A stretch of 64,000 bases of DNA from an uncultured Algibacter sp. (GTDB lineage: Bacteria; Bacteroidota; Bacteroidia; Flavobacteriales; Flavobacteriaceae), in the NCBI RefSeq assembly GCF_947495675.1, contig NZ_CANLZX010000003.1, positions 186,001-250,000 of the forward strand, read 5' to 3'. A program made the position numbers and the translations under genes. Below the pieces are notes generated by a model, which worked only from the letters and a program-made list of their open reading frames with translations, had not been told where the DNA came from and did no database searches. This document shows, piece after piece, positions 44,914-55,169 of this stretch; within the stretch, counting starts at the first letter, position 1; the number at the start of each line of letters is the position of its first letter.

Positions 44914-47445
44914 TTAAAAATTAAGTTTTGCACCAATACTAAATGTTCTTCCAAATCCGTAGTATACAAGTGCAGTATTTGCAGTACCATCAAAAGCATC
45001 TGTAACATATTCTGTATCGAATATATTATTCATACGAGCTGTTAAAGTGGTATCAAAAGGTCCAAAATTAAAATCGTGGCTAATTATTGCATCAAACAAT
45101 CCATAATCAGGTAATTTCCATGCATCTGGAGCTCCATCTTCACCACGATCACTAGGATCATAATCTGCATAAATATCTCCAAAGAAATTATAATCTACAA
45201 TTAATTTTGTCTTAGGTGTAATTTTATATTTACCTCCTAAAGCTAAAGTTGTTTGTGCAGCATCACCAACGTGTAAACCTTCAATAAATAAATCTACGGT
45301 TGTAATTAGTTCTTGGTCTTCATCAAGTATATCTACACCAGTTACATCGCTATCCCAAGTCCAATCTCCTAAAGATACCATACCTGTAAACTCTAACTTT
45401 TCTGTAGCTTTATATTTAAAATCTACTTCTAAACCTTGGTGAAGTGCATTTACACCTAAAATATTTGCGAATGCATTTGTACCATCTGGTTGTTGGAAAC
45501 TTACAGTTTCTGTTCTGTCACTCCAAGTTGTTCTGTATAAGTTAACATTTGCAGAAAACTTCTCACTACGGTAACCGTACCCTAATTCGAAACTCATAAT
45601 TTTTTGATTTTCTGCATTTTCATTAATGTGCTCGTTATCAAAATTTTGGAATACAGCATCAAAATCTGGTGCTTTTTCAAAATAACCAACGTTTGCAAAT
45701 ACATTATGATTTCCATCAATTCTGTAGTTACCACCACCTTTCACACTATAACCAAAGAAATTATACTTATCTGTTTCTTGTAACGGGTCGCTATCTAAAT
45801 AATTAAAATAATCAACTCTTTGGTAAGATGTATTTGAAGCTGCTAAAGATAAGAACGTATTAAAGCTTTCGTTAACATCGTATTCTAATTGAGCAAATGC
45901 TCCTAACCAACCTACTAAACCGTCGTTATAATAACTTCTTTTATCACCTACTTGTAAAGCGGCATTAGGATTATTAACATTATTATCATCTAAGAAATAT
46001 TGTCCTCCTAATAAATCTGTTACTTCTTGAAAGTGAATTCCTTTATAGTTTCTATAGTCTAAACCTGTTAACAAAACTAAATCTTCTGTTAAGTTTGTTT
46101 TTAATGTAGATAATACACCATACCAATTATGGTCGTTACGAGAAGCTCTTAAAATTGTTTCAGATCCATTTGCACCAGCAGCAATATTTTCATCAACTAT
46201 CTTATCAAAATTAATTGGTTGGTATAAACCATCTCTATATTCTCCATCGACAGCAAACTTATATTCACCAGCGTAACCGCCTCCACCACCAGAACCGAAA
46301 GATGCATAAGCAACGGTTGAGATGCTAGTATTATCATTTAAATCCCAATAATGGTTTAAAGACATTTGTGGTTTATTGTAAAAATTATCTTCTTGATGCG
46401 TTACTTGTCCGTTTTTATAACCCCAATCTGCATTAAATTTTCTACCACTCTCACTAGCGTCGTAAGTAGAAATTAACTGCCTGTTTTGTCTTTGGCCGTG
46501 ACGTTGTTTTGCACCAAAAGCTGTAAATGATAATTTGTGTGCATCATTAATTTCTTTTGATAGGTTTACAAAATAAGATACTCCACTAAATTCTGTACCA
46601 TCTACATAACCGTCTCCATCTGTTTTAGCAGCAGAAACTGTTGCAGCAAAACCTTTTTCACTTAATCCAGTTGAGTAAGTAACACCAAATTTTTTGTAAC
46701 CATCATTTGCAACAGAAGTAAAAACATTCCCTCCTTCTTCTACATCAGATGTTTTTGTGATAACATTTATAGTTCCACCAATTGAAGGCACAGCTACTTT
46801 AGATGCCCCTAGTCCTCTTTGTACTTGCATTGAAGATGTAACATCACCAAGACCAGCCCAGTTAGACCAATAAACAGCACCATTCTCCATATCGTTAACA
46901 GGGATACCGTTTATCATTACCGCTACGTTTTCAGATTGAAATCCTCTAATACGAGTTTTAGCATCACCATATCCACCACCTGTTTTAGTGGTATAAATAC
47001 CTGGAGTTGAGTTTAAGATTTCAGGAAATTCTTGTGTTCCTAATTTTAACTCAATATCAGCTGCTTTTACAGTAGAAACCGCTACAGGCGTTTTTCTATC
47101 AACTGCAACAGAAGCTATAATTTGAACTTCTTCTAAACCTACTTGGCTAGAAGATAAAGATACTTTTCCTAAACTAGAATCACCAGTAAAAGCAATTGTT
47201 TTAGAATTGTACCCAATAAAAGATATTACAATATCTCCAGAAGAAGATTTTGTTTTAATAGTAAAATTACCATCAAAATCTGTAGTAACACCATTAGTTG
47301 TACCTTTCTCTATAACATTTGCACCAGGTAGAGGGATATTACTTCCTTTTTCTACAATAGTACCAGAGATTGTACTTTGTGCCATAACAACTACTGAAAA
47401 CAGCATTGCTACGGTAAACATTAAAAAACGCGTAGTTCTTTTCAT
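44914..47445 (-). CDS. TonB-dependent receptor with carboxypeptidase-like N-terminal domain
   Basis: The 843-residue protein has a signal peptide (MKRTTRFLM ... VVMAQ, about 23 residues), a CarboxypepD_reg-like domain (ISGTIVEKGSNIPLPGANV), a plug with RIRGFQSENVAVMINGIPV, and a barrel ending in FSIGAKLNF. It would take up a ligand through the outer membrane. The plug regions of this receptor and the one at 37022 share NGIxxNxxxNGxxxWSNWGGL-like features, so they are related. A TACTTTTG -7-type box lies upstream at 47479-47472. It is first in a two-gene operon with the repeat lipoprotein. Confidence 0.93.
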   Translation of the reverse strand: MKRTTRFLMFTVAMLFSVVVMAQSTISGTIVEKGSNIPLPGANVIEKGTTNGVTTDFDGNFTIKTKSSSGDIVISFIGYNSKTIAFTGDSSLGKVSLSSSQVGLEEVQIIASVAVDRKTPVAVSTVKAADIELKLGTQEFPEILNSTPGIYTTKTGGGYGDAKTRIRGFQSENVAVMINGIPVNDMENGAVYWSNWAGLGDVTSSMQVQRGLGASKVAVPSIGGTINVITKTSDVEEGGNVFTSVANDGYKKFGVTYSTGLSEKGFAATVSAAKTDGDGYVDGTEFSGVSYFVNLSKEINDAHKLSFTAFGAKQRHGQRQNRQLISTYDASESGRKFNADWGYKNGQVTHQEDNFYNKPQMSLNHYWDLNDNTSISTVAYASFGSGGGGGYAGEYKFAVDGEYRDGLYQPINFDKIVDENIAAGANGSETILRASRNDHNWYGVLSTLKTNLTEDLVLLTGLDYRNYKGIHFQEVTDLLGGQYFLDDNNVNNPNAALQVGDKRSYYNDGLVGWLGAFAQLEYDVNESFNTFLSLAASNTSYQRVDYFNYLDSDPLQETDKYNFFGYSVKGGGNYRIDGNHNVFANVGYFEKAPDFDAVFQNFDNEHINENAENQKIMSFELGYGYRSEKFSANVNLYRTTWSDRTETVSFQQPDGTNAFANILGVNALHQGLEVDFKYKATEKLEFTGMVSLGDWTWDSDVTGVDILDEDQELITTVDLFIEGLHVGDAAQTTLALGGKYKITPKTKLIVDYNFFGDIYADYDPSDRGEDGAPDAWKLPDYGLFDAIISHDFNFGPFDTTLTARMNNIFDTEYVTDAFDGTANTALVYYGFGRTFSIGAKLNF

Positions 47446-47541
47446 AATTAATTGTTTGAAATTAGTCGACGCAAAAGTACATATTATTAACCTAATAATA
47501 TTAACTAATTATTAACAAATGAAATAGTTTTTAACAATAAA

Positions 47542-47574
47542 AAAGGCAATAACATCATTAATATTATTGCCTTT
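47542..47574 (-). terminator. Terminator of the DUF3108-kynA-M23-pgi unit
   Basis: Stem AAAGGCAATAA (47542-47552) with TTATTGCCTTT (47564-47574), 31 bases past the pgi stop, with a T-run on the minus strand. Confidence 0.83.
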
Positions 47575-47604
47575 CGGGTATTTTGCTAAGAATAATCCTG
47601 TGTT

Positions 47605-49224
47605 TTAAGATATTTGCTTATAATAATCTAATAAATTATTGGTTGAGGAATCATGTTCATTATTAGCACTACTGTTAAATTCTTGTAAAATTTTTGAAGC
47701 CAACTGTTTTCCTAATTCTACACCAAATTGATCATAACTAAAAATATTCCAGATTATGCCTTGAACAAATATTTTATGTTCATACATAGCTATTAACTTT
47801 CCTAAACTTTCTGGTGATAACTTTTCAATGTATATTGTATTTGTTGGTTTATTACCTTTAAAAATTTTAAACGGAACTATACTAGAACTTGTTCCTTCTG
47901 CTTCTACTTCTGCTTTTGTTTTACCATTTAACAAAGCTTCTGTTTGCGCTAAAAAGTTTGAAGTTAATTTATCTTGATGATCCTGGTTGCCATGTAATGA
48001 TTTAGCAAATCCAATAAAATCTGCAGGAATTAACTTAGTACCTTGATGAATTAATTGAAAAAAGGCGTGTTGTGAATTTGTACCTGGCTCTCCCCAAATA
48101 ATAGTTCCTGTTTGATAATTAATTAGATTACCATTTCTATCAACACTTTTACCATTACTTTCCATAATACCTTGTTGCAAATACGTTGCAAACTGATTTA
48201 AATATTGAGAATATGGAATTATAGCTTCACTTTCAGCACCAAAAAAGTTGTTATACCAAACACTTATAAGTGCTAAAACCACAGGAATATTTTTATCAAA
48301 ATCTTCATTTTTAAAATGTTCGTCCATTTTGTTAGCACCCTTAAGTAAACTATCAAAATTATTATAACCAACTGCCAGGCTTATAGTTAAACCTACTGCA
48401 CTCCATAATGAAAAACGACCACCAACCCAATCCCACATTGGAAAAATATTATTTTCATCTATTCCAAAACCTTTTACCTTTTCAATGTTTGTTGAAACGG
48501 CTACAAAATGTTTTGCAATAGCATCTTCTGATGCTGATTTTAAAAACCACTCTTTTAGCGTATTAGCATTTGATAGTGTTTCTTGTGTAGTAAACGTTTT
48601 TGAAACAATAACAAATAGGGTTGTTTCTGGATTTAGTTTTTTAATAACTTCGTTTACATGATCGCCATCTACATTACTTACAAAGTGCGTTGTTAAATGG
48701 TTTTTATAGAATTGTAAAGAATCTACAACCATAGCCGGACCAAGATCGGAACCTCCAATACCAATATTTACAACATCTGTAAATGGTTTTCCTGTATAGC
48801 CTTTACGTTCACCTTTTACAACTTCATTTGTAAAACCTTCAATTTTTTCTTTTACTTGATAAACCTCTGGCATTACATTTTTACCTTCAACTTTAAATTC
48901 TGCTGTTTTTGGGGCTCTTAATGCTGTATGCAAAACAGCCCTACCTTCTGTTTCATTTATAATTTCACCCGAAAATTGACTTTTAATAGCCTTTTTTAGA
49001 TTGACATCATCTGCCAATTCTAAGAGGTATTTAAATGTCTCTGTTGTTATTCTGTTTTTTGAAAAGTCAACATAAAAATCATCCCATTTAATAGTAAACT
49101 CATTTGCTCTATTTTTATCATCGGCAAATAAATCTTTCATATGAACATCTTTTACTTCATTATAATGTTCTTGTAATTTTTTCCATGAATTTGTTGTAGT
49201 AGGGTTTATGCTTGGTAGTGCCAT
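47605..49224 (-). CDS. pgi: Glucose-6-phosphate isomerase
   Basis: The 539-residue cytosolic enzyme interconverts glucose-6-phosphate and fructose-6-phosphate. Signatures are clear: [47 protein letters not shown] (phosphoglucose isomerase signature 1 region), the ESNGKSV segment, [14 protein letters not shown] and the C-terminal [12 protein letters not shown]. The length is standard for the long form. It starts 5 bases after the M23 endopeptidase stop, so glycolysis and cell-wall genes share a transcript. Confidence 0.97.
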   Translation of the reverse strand: MALPSINPTTTNSWKKLQEHYNEVKDVHMKDLFADDKNRANEFTIKWDDFYVDFSKNRITTETFKYLLELADDVNLKKAIKSQFSGEIINETEGRAVLHTALRAPKTAEFKVEGKNVMPEVYQVKEKIEGFTNEVVKGERKGYTGKPFTDVVNIGIGGSDLGPAMVVDSLQFYKNHLTTHFVSNVDGDHVNEVIKKLNPETTLFVIVSKTFTTQETLSNANTLKEWFLKSASEDAIAKHFVAVSTNIEKVKGFGIDENNIFPMWDWVGGRFSLWSAVGLTISLAVGYNNFDSLLKGANKMDEHFKNEDFDKNIPVVLALISVWYNNFFGAESEAIIPYSQYLNQFATYLQQGIMESNGKSVDRNGNLINYQTGTIIWGEPGTNSQHAFFQLIHQGTKLIPADFIGFAKSLHGNQDHQDKLTSNFLAQTEALLNGKTKAEVEAEGTSSSIVPFKIFKGNKPTNTIYIEKLSPESLGKLIAMYEHKIFVQGIIWNIFSYDQFGVELGKQLASKILQEFNSSANNEHDSSTNNLLDYYKQIS

Positions 49225-49229
49225 GTGTA

Positions 49230-50564
49230 TTAACGATTAAATGATATAAGATTATTGTTCTGTTTTATTGTGTGTTCTGGTTGATTTTGCTCTTCAAAAA
49301 CATCTTCTAAAAAATGAATATTATCTAGTTGTGTTTTTATAGGTTCAATAAATTTTAAATACTCTACTTTTAATGAATCTGATATAGGTTTAGCCTCAGG
49401 TAATTTTTGTTTAAATGGATCTACTTGTTTTCCGTTTTTCCAGAAACGGTAACATACGTGAGGGCCTCCTGTATTTCCCGTCATACCTACCCAACCTATA
49501 ACATCGCCTTGTTTCACAAAATCTCCAACCTTAGCTTTACGCTTTTTCATGTGAAGGTATTGCGTTTCGTAAGTAGCATTATGTCTTATTTTTACATAAT
49601 TACCATTGCCTCCTCTTTTTTTAGAGTCTATAACAGTACCATTTGCAGTAGCCATTATTGGTGTTCCTATTGGTGCAGCAAAATCGGTTCCTTTATGAGG
49701 TCTTAATTTAAAACCATAAACCGCAATGCGTCGCTTTAAATTATAACGCGATGATATTCTACTAAACTTTACTGGTGCTTTTAAAAAAGCTCGACGTAAG
49801 TTTTTAGCATCTTCGCTAAAATAATCTACTATCCCTTTAGTTGAATCTGTAACAAATTCAAAAGCATAAAAAGGTTCTTTATTATGCTCAAAGTAGGCTG
49901 CTTTTATGTTGTGTACACCCGTGTAAATGGTATCGTCAATATATTTGTCTGTGTAAATAACTTTGAATCGATCTCCTTTTTGAAGTCTTCTAAAATCGAT
50001 AGTCCAAGCATAAATATCATCAGCCATTTTATAGGCTAACCTAGGACTTAAACCTTGTTCTTCTAATGTTTCAGAGATATTACTATTTATTATTCCAGTT
50101 GCTGTTTTTTCTACATAAGTAATAGGCTTTCTACTTGTATAAGCATGAATAGAATCTTGAAAATTAATTACTACATACTCTTCAAGATTTGGTTGGTAAA
50201 TAAAACATTTTGGTGTTTCTAAAGAATCTTTAGTACACAGAAGTGTATATGGTTTACCTACTTGTAGTCGGCGTATATCAAAAGTATCTTTTGCAATTTC
50301 AGCAATATTAAAAATTTTCGGATAACCTACTTTGTTGCGTTCTAAAATTTCACCAAAGCTATCTCCACGCCTAATAGTATCTCTTTTAATAATGTAGTCA
50401 TCTACTTTAAAACCAAACTCAAAAACTTCTTTTGGTTCTTCAATTACCTCTACGATATCATTGACTTCTTGTTTTTGGTCTTCTTTACAACCAAAGAAGC
50501 TTATTGCTAATAAAACAAATGTTAAACATCTAATCCCCACGTTGCTATTTCTTTCTCGGTCCAT
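49230..50564 (-). CDS. M23 (LytM-type) peptidoglycan endopeptidase, lipoprotein
   Basis: I place the start at ATG 50564, or at the GTG at 50540 ([11 protein letters not shown]); both overlap the 3' end of the dioxygenase gene and give a lipoprotein signal ending in SFFGC. An upstream in-frame ATG at 50618 runs further into that gene. The N-terminal part holds LysM/OapA-like segments ([24 protein letters not shown]). The peptidase domain contains [29 protein letters not shown] and [15 protein letters not shown], the HxxxD and HxH metal motifs. It cuts peptide cross-links in the periplasm. Confidence 0.9.
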   Translation of the reverse strand: MDRERNSNVGIRCLTFVLLAISFFGCKEDQKQEVNDIVEVIEEPKEVFEFGFKVDDYIIKRDTIRRGDSFGEILERNKVGYPKIFNIAEIAKDTFDIRRLQVGKPYTLLCTKDSLETPKCFIYQPNLEEYVVINFQDSIHAYTSRKPITYVEKTATGIINSNISETLEEQGLSPRLAYKMADDIYAWTIDFRRLQKGDRFKVIYTDKYIDDTIYTGVHNIKAAYFEHNKEPFYAFEFVTDSTKGIVDYFSEDAKNLRRAFLKAPVKFSRISSRYNLKRRIAVYGFKLRPHKGTDFAAPIGTPIMATANGTVIDSKKRGGNGNYVKIRHNATYETQYLHMKKRKAKVGDFVKQGDVIGWVGMTGNTGGPHVCYRFWKNGKQVDPFKQKLPEAKPISDSLKVEYLKFIEPIKTQLDNIHFLEDVFEEQNQPEHTIKQNNNLISFNR

Positions 50565-51439
50565 AAATCTGGAAAAAATATTCTTTTTTGATATTTTGGG
50601 TGCATATATTTTACCCATTCACTTCCTCCTGTTGCTTCTGCAGTTTTACCGTTAATATTTAAATAATGATTTGCTGTGTTATAATGCGCCATTACCCATT
50701 TTATATTTACCGTATAATCATAGTGACGCATGGCTTTAATCAAGTCTTTATTTGCTTGATCTTTTTTTGGTAATGTTTTAAATTTACTCCACAAGTTATT
50801 ATCTTGATAAAACTTAGTAAATCTAATAAATTCCTCCTTATAACGGGCCTCAAAAGCAGATAAAGTATATGTTTTTTTTCCTGTTTTATAATCCTTCCCT
50901 GCTGCTTGCCAATATAAATGCTCAAAAGCATGCTCATAAGTAGAATTTTTATCAATTGAGTTTCTAAATCGCTTATCTATAAGATTTATAAGTTCTGTAG
51001 AAGCGAATTCAATTTTTCTATATTGTGCGCTTTGAAAACCACTTGCAGGTGTTAATGTTGTTCTAAATTTATTGTATTGGTCAACATCCATTCCATCTTT
51101 CATAATGCTAAATGAGGATGTTAATACATCAAAATAACGGCTAATTCGATTTATTTTAGATGTAAATGTTTCTGTATCTATATTGTTGTGCCGTGCTATC
51201 TGATCCATTTCAGAAAGTACCATTTTAAATAGTAATTCATTTACTTGATGATACATTATAAATACATTCTCATCAGGAAAAACAGTACGTTGTACTTGCA
51301 AATTTAGTAAAGCGTCTGTTTGTATATAATCCCAATAGTTAATGGGTTTGCTATGTAGTAAACCTTCTAAATGCACCTCAACATCTTGGTCTATAGCTTC
51401 GTATTTATCTTTAAGTTGATTGGTTATCTTAGATTTCAA
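50522..51439 (-). CDS. kynA: Tryptophan 2,3-dioxygenase family protein
   Basis: The 305-residue all-helical heme enzyme opens the indole ring of tryptophan to N-formylkynurenine. Family hallmarks are INYWDYIQTDALLNLQ, MYHQVNELLFKMVLSEM with the distal His (FIMYHQ), LTPASGFQSAQYRKIE and HYNTANHYLNINGKTAEATGGSEWVKYM (seen in part) with the heme-iron His. It lies 6 bases after the DUF3108 gene and overlaps the M23 start. Other kynurenine genes are not in the window. With hppD and hmgA nearby it suggests aromatic amino acid catabolism. Confidence 0.9.
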   Translation of the reverse strand: MKSKITNQLKDKYEAIDQDVEVHLEGLLHSKPINYWDYIQTDALLNLQVQRTVFPDENVFIMYHQVNELLFKMVLSEMDQIARHNNIDTETFTSKINRISRYFDVLTSSFSIMKDGMDVDQYNKFRTTLTPASGFQSAQYRKIEFASTELINLIDKRFRNSIDKNSTYEHAFEHLYWQAAGKDYKTGKKTYTLSAFEARYKEEFIRFTKFYQDNNLWSKFKTLPKKDQANKDLIKAMRHYDYTVNIKWVMAHYNTANHYLNINGKTAEATGGSEWVKYMHPKYQKRIFFPDLWTEKEIATWGLDV

Positions 51440-51445
51440 AATGTC

Positions 51446-52228
51446 TTAATTATTAACAAGAATTTTAAAAGGATGTTTCAATCCTTTAAAAGCCTCAAGG
51501 TCTGCCCTTAGAGAGCCTACAGCCAAATCTGCCTTGATGCGTAAAGGTACTTTATTTTTGTCTTTTGACACCCATAGTGTTAAACTTTCTTCTTCTTTAA
51601 AGACACGCCCCGCCATAACATATGGCCTAAATTTTAAAGACTCTACATCTCCAAAATCGGTTTCAATAGTTTCTTCTCCCAGGTATTTTAATTTAAAGCC
51701 ATAGTTTTCTTCATCAAAAAACATATCAATTCTTACCTCATCTCCCTTTTTTAGTGTACTTATTTCCAAATTATTACGCAAATAATAAAAGGTAGATACC
51801 ATGTCTTGAATATTTGGTTTGGTATCAATAATTTTTTTTGTTTTATGCTTTTTGTTATTTACATGAGCTTTATTATTTACTTGATCAAAATCGATTTCTA
51901 AATCTTTAGTATGCCCGCCCTCATCAATATTTCTAACAAATTTATAGGGCATAATTGTATGCTTGTCAAAATAGCTTTCATATCTATCTTTAACTTTAAA
52001 AAACCATTTTATCATGCCTGTTGTCCAGCCTTTACCAACTACATGATATACATCTTTATCATCAAGTTTTGTATCTTTAACCGTAAGTGTTGCGTTACCA
52101 GCTTTAAGCCAATTGCTATAACTCATTTTAAATTTAAACCATTCACCATCACCAAATGCCGACTCTTGTTGTGCATACACAGTTTGCATAGATATTATAG
52201 CGAAATATATAAGTAGTAATTTTTTCAT
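51446..52228 (-). CDS. DUF3108 exported protein
   Basis: The 260-residue protein has a signal peptide of about 19 residues (MKKLLLIYFAIISMQTVYAQ). The mature part is a beta-rich DUF3108 domain with GEWFKFKMSYSNWLKAGNATLTV, the IKWFFKVKDRYESYFD region, FVRNIDEGGHTKDLEIDFD, and RPYVMAGRVFKEEESLTLWVSKDK (all seen in part). DUF3108 proteins are periplasmic with a LolA/beta-barrel-like fold and unknown role. It opens the unit that continues with kynA, the M23 peptidase and pgi. Upstream are 298 bases holding dispersed repeat copy B. Confidence 0.85.
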   Translation of the reverse strand: MKKLLLIYFAIISMQTVYAQQESAFGDGEWFKFKMSYSNWLKAGNATLTVKDTKLDDKDVYHVVGKGWTTGMIKWFFKVKDRYESYFDKHTIMPYKFVRNIDEGGHTKDLEIDFDQVNNKAHVNNKKHKTKKIIDTKPNIQDMVSTFYYLRNNLEISTLKKGDEVRIDMFFDEENYGFKLKYLGEETIETDFGDVESLKFRPYVMAGRVFKEEESLTLWVSKDKNKVPLRIKADLAVGSLRADLEAFKGLKHPFKILVNN

Positions 52229-52393
52229 TTTCTTTGGGTAATTGTTATGTAACTCTCGTTGTTACATTTTATTGCTTAACTAAGAATTTACAATTACTGT
52301 TCCAAAAATATAAATTTTATTGTATTCACTAACCTTTCAGATGTTATACTTCTGTTACATTAATCAAAATTAACGATTTAATTATGTTTATTT

Positions 52394-52478
52394 GGGTGTT
52401 AGCATAAGGGGCGGGCTATATGTTGCAAGTTCTCGCTTCATGCTTTAGCTATGGGCTTTTCACTACTATCCCTTACAC
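52394..52478 (-). repeat. Dispersed repeat, copy B (85 bp, inverted)
   Basis: On the minus strand it begins GTGTAAGGGATAGTA and ends TGCTAACACCC, with GTGAAAAGCCC and ATAGCCCGCCCCTT shared with copy A. Both terminal arms have changed together (GTGTAA with CTAACAC versus GCGTTA with TAACGC), so end pairing is partly kept. It lies 49 bases past the hppD stop. The rest of the gap 52229-52526 shows nothing else I can name. Confidence 0.82.
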
Positions 52479-52526
52479 AAAAAAAACAGAAATTAGCATC
52501 AAATAAAAATAAATACATTTTAATTT

Positions 52527-53687
52527 TTAAAGTGTACCTCTTTTAGCCTGCTCTCTTTCAATAGACTCAAAAAGTGCTTTAAAATTACCTGCTCCAAAGC
52601 CTTTAGCGCCCATACGTTGAATAATTTCAAAAAACAACGTTGGTCTATCTTCAACAGGTTTTGTGAAAATTTGTAATAAGTAGCCTTCTTCGTCAGCATC
52701 AATCATAATACCTAACTTCTTTAAAGCTTCAATATCTTCACGTAATTCATGACTATGTTCTTCTAACCTACCAGGAACAGCTCTATAATATTCCTCTGGC
52801 GGAATTGATAAAAACTCAACTCCTCTTTCTCTTAAGGCACTTACCGAACTAATAATATCATCCGTTGCAACTGCAATGTGTTGCACACCTGCACCTTCGT
52901 AAAAATCAAGATATTCTTCAATTTGCGAACGTTTTTTGCCTTTTGCTGGTTCGTTTATGGGGAATTTTATGCGTCCATTACCATTACTCATCACTTTACT
53001 CATGAGTGCCGAATATTCGGTATGTATTTGTTTATCATCAAAAGATAAAAAGTTTTCAAAACCCATTACATCCTCATACCATTTTACCCATGTATTCATT
53101 TGTCCCCAACCTACATTTCCAACCATGTGATCAATATATTTTAAACCAATAGGTTCTGGATTATAATCGCTTTCCCATTTTTTAAACCCTGGCAAAAATG
53201 CACCATTATAATTTTTTCTTTCAACAAACATATGTACAGTTTCTCCGTAGGTATAAATACCAGCTCTAATTACCTCACCATCTTTATCTTTTTCAACAAC
53301 AGGCTCCATGTAAGATTTAGCACCTCTACTCGTGGTTTCTTGGTATGCTTTTTTAGCATCTTCAACCCAAAGTGCAATAACTTTTACACCATCTCCATGC
53401 TTTACAATATGCTCGTTAATTGGTGATTTACTACTAAGCGGCGTTGTTAAAACCAATTTAATTTTGTCTTGTTTTAACACATAACTAACCGAATCTTTTG
53501 ATCCCGTTTCTAAACCTTTATAGGCATATGATTGAAAGCCAAATGCCGTTTTGTAAAAATGTGCCGATTGTTTTGCATTACCTACATAGAATTCTACATA
53601 GTCTGTTCCTAAAAGAGGTAAGAAGTCTTGAGCTCCTTTAAATATTTTTTCTAAACCGTAGTTTACTGATTTTATGTCTTTACTCAT
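52527..53687 (-). CDS. hppD: 4-hydroxyphenylpyruvate dioxygenase
   Basis: The 386-residue Fe(II) enzyme converts 4-hydroxyphenylpyruvate to homogentisate, the second step of tyrosine breakdown. Two vicinal-oxygen-chelate domains are seen. Iron ligands are His in YIDHMVGNVG, His in GVQHIAVATDDI and Glu in LFFEIIQRMG. The C-terminal GAKGFGAGNFKALFESIEREQ is diagnostic. It lies downstream of hmgA (141-base gap with a hairpin), both on the minus strand. Confidence 0.95.
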   Translation of the reverse strand: MSKDIKSVNYGLEKIFKGAQDFLPLLGTDYVEFYVGNAKQSAHFYKTAFGFQSYAYKGLETGSKDSVSYVLKQDKIKLVLTTPLSSKSPINEHIVKHGDGVKVIALWVEDAKKAYQETTSRGAKSYMEPVVEKDKDGEVIRAGIYTYGETVHMFVERKNYNGAFLPGFKKWESDYNPEPIGLKYIDHMVGNVGWGQMNTWVKWYEDVMGFENFLSFDDKQIHTEYSALMSKVMSNGNGRIKFPINEPAKGKKRSQIEEYLDFYEGAGVQHIAVATDDIISSVSALRERGVEFLSIPPEEYYRAVPGRLEEHSHELREDIEALKKLGIMIDADEEGYLLQIFTKPVEDRPTLFFEIIQRMGAKGFGAGNFKALFESIEREQAKRGTL

Positions 53688-53767
53688 TGTCTTTTTAATT
53701 TATTTGGTAATGAAGGCATCTTATTTCACTAAACCATGCCTTCTAACCTTAATTAGTGTAGCAACAC

Positions 53768-53788
53768 TTTTTGATTTTTAATCAAAAA
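53768..53788 (-). terminator. Possible terminator between hmgA and hppD
   Basis: TTTTTGATT (53768-53776) and AATCAAAAA (53780-53788) form a 9-bp AT-rich stem with a TTT loop, 41 bases past the hmgA stop. Weak because of low GC. Confidence 0.45.
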
Positions 53789-53828
53789 ACACATTATTGG
53801 AAAGCAGGAAATAACTCTTAGCTAAAAA

Positions 53829-54986
53829 TCACTCCAACCAAGATTTGTGATAATCATCATCAGCTATTTTCATCGCTTCTTCGGTAAGCATTAATGGTTT
53901 AAATGTATCTACCATAACAGCAAGTTCATCAGTTTTAATTTTACCAATACTGCGCTCTGTAGCTCCGGGATGTGGTCCATGAGGAATACCTGCTGGATGC
54001 AACGAAATATGACCAGCCTTAACATCGTTTCTACTCATAAAATCACCATCAACATAATACAACACCTCATCACTATCAATATTACTATGGTTGTATGGTG
54101 CTGGAATAGATTGCGGATGATAATCATATAATCGAGGTACAAAACTGCACACAACAAAAGCATCGGTCTCAAAAGTTTGATGTACTGGTGGTGGTTGATG
54201 AATTCTTCCTGTAATAGGCTCGAAATCATGTATTGAAAAAGCATATGGATAATTATAACCATCGTAACCAACCACATCAAAAGGATGTGATGCATAAACC
54301 ATTTCAATTATATCGTCTTGCTTTTTTACTTTAATAAGAAAATCTCCTGTTTCATTATTTGTTTCTAATTCATGTGGTCTTCTAATATCACGTTCACAAA
54401 AAGGTGCATGTTCTAATAATTGGCCAAACCAATTTCGGTAACGTTTTGGCGTGTAAATTGGCCTTCGAGATTCTACAATAAACAATCTGTTTTCTTGGGT
54501 ATCGAAATCAATTTTATAAATAATGCCTCTTGGTATTAATAAATAATCTCCATATTTAAAATCGAGATTTCCAAGCATGGTTCTTAACTTACCTGTGCCT
54601 TTATGAATGAAAATTAACTCATCGGCATCTGTATTTTTATAAAAATAATCCTTTGAAGATTCTTTTGGTGCTGCCAAAATAATAGCACAATCGCTATTAA
54701 TTAATACGGTTTTCCTACTGTATAAAAAATCGTTTTCTGGCTTTACTTTAAATCCTTTTAAACGATAGGATTTAATATTATTTGCTTTTGCAATTTTTGG
54801 CGCAACACTATATTGGTTTTTTATTTCTTTAACCTGTGTTGGTCGTTGCTCATGATAACTGTTTGTATACATTCCATCAAAGCCAATAGTGCCAAATAAT
54901 TGCTCGTAATATAAACTACCATCTGGTTTTCTAAACTGAATATGTCGTTTAGAAGGAATGTTTCCTAATTTATGATAAAAAGGCAT
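53829..54986 (-). CDS. hmgA: Homogentisate 1,2-dioxygenase
   Basis: The 385-residue cupin-type Fe(II) enzyme opens the ring of homogentisate to maleylacetoacetate. Motifs are GDYLLIPRGIIYKID (N-terminal cupin), APFCERDIRRPHELE-type metal-site approach, PPPVHQTFETDAFVVCSFVPR, EVLYYVDGDFMSR and SLHPAGIPHGPHPGATE, the last with metal-binding His. Shorter than the 430-plus residue human-type enzyme, it fits the bacterial short form. With hppD it makes a tyrosine-degradation pair; fumarylacetoacetase is not in the window. Confidence 0.93.
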   Translation of the reverse strand: MPFYHKLGNIPSKRHIQFRKPDGSLYYEQLFGTIGFDGMYTNSYHEQRPTQVKEIKNQYSVAPKIAKANNIKSYRLKGFKVKPENDFLYSRKTVLINSDCAIILAAPKESSKDYFYKNTDADELIFIHKGTGKLRTMLGNLDFKYGDYLLIPRGIIYKIDFDTQENRLFIVESRRPIYTPKRYRNWFGQLLEHAPFCERDIRRPHELETNNETGDFLIKVKKQDDIIEMVYASHPFDVVGYDGYNYPYAFSIHDFEPITGRIHQPPPVHQTFETDAFVVCSFVPRLYDYHPQSIPAPYNHSNIDSDEVLYYVDGDFMSRNDVKAGHISLHPAGIPHGPHPGATERSIGKIKTDELAVMVDTFKPLMLTEEAMKIADDDYHKSWLE

Positions 54987-55169
54987 ACTGTAAATTTTAA
55001 AAATGAATATAGAATCAATTCTTAAACTAAATTTAAGAGGCTAATTAACTCGTAATTATAAAGATACGAAAAGTATGCTTACTCAGGATTTCTCTTGATG
55101 AGATAGTGTAGATATGATAATAAGTCTTTCCAATGTAGTGTCATGGTTAAACAAATATCGGAAAAAATA

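Noticed and set aside
47459..47478. A GTCGA site before the TonB receptor at 44914
   Set aside because: GTCGA follows the -7 box directly and has no second half; at this base composition a single GTCGA is expected by chance.
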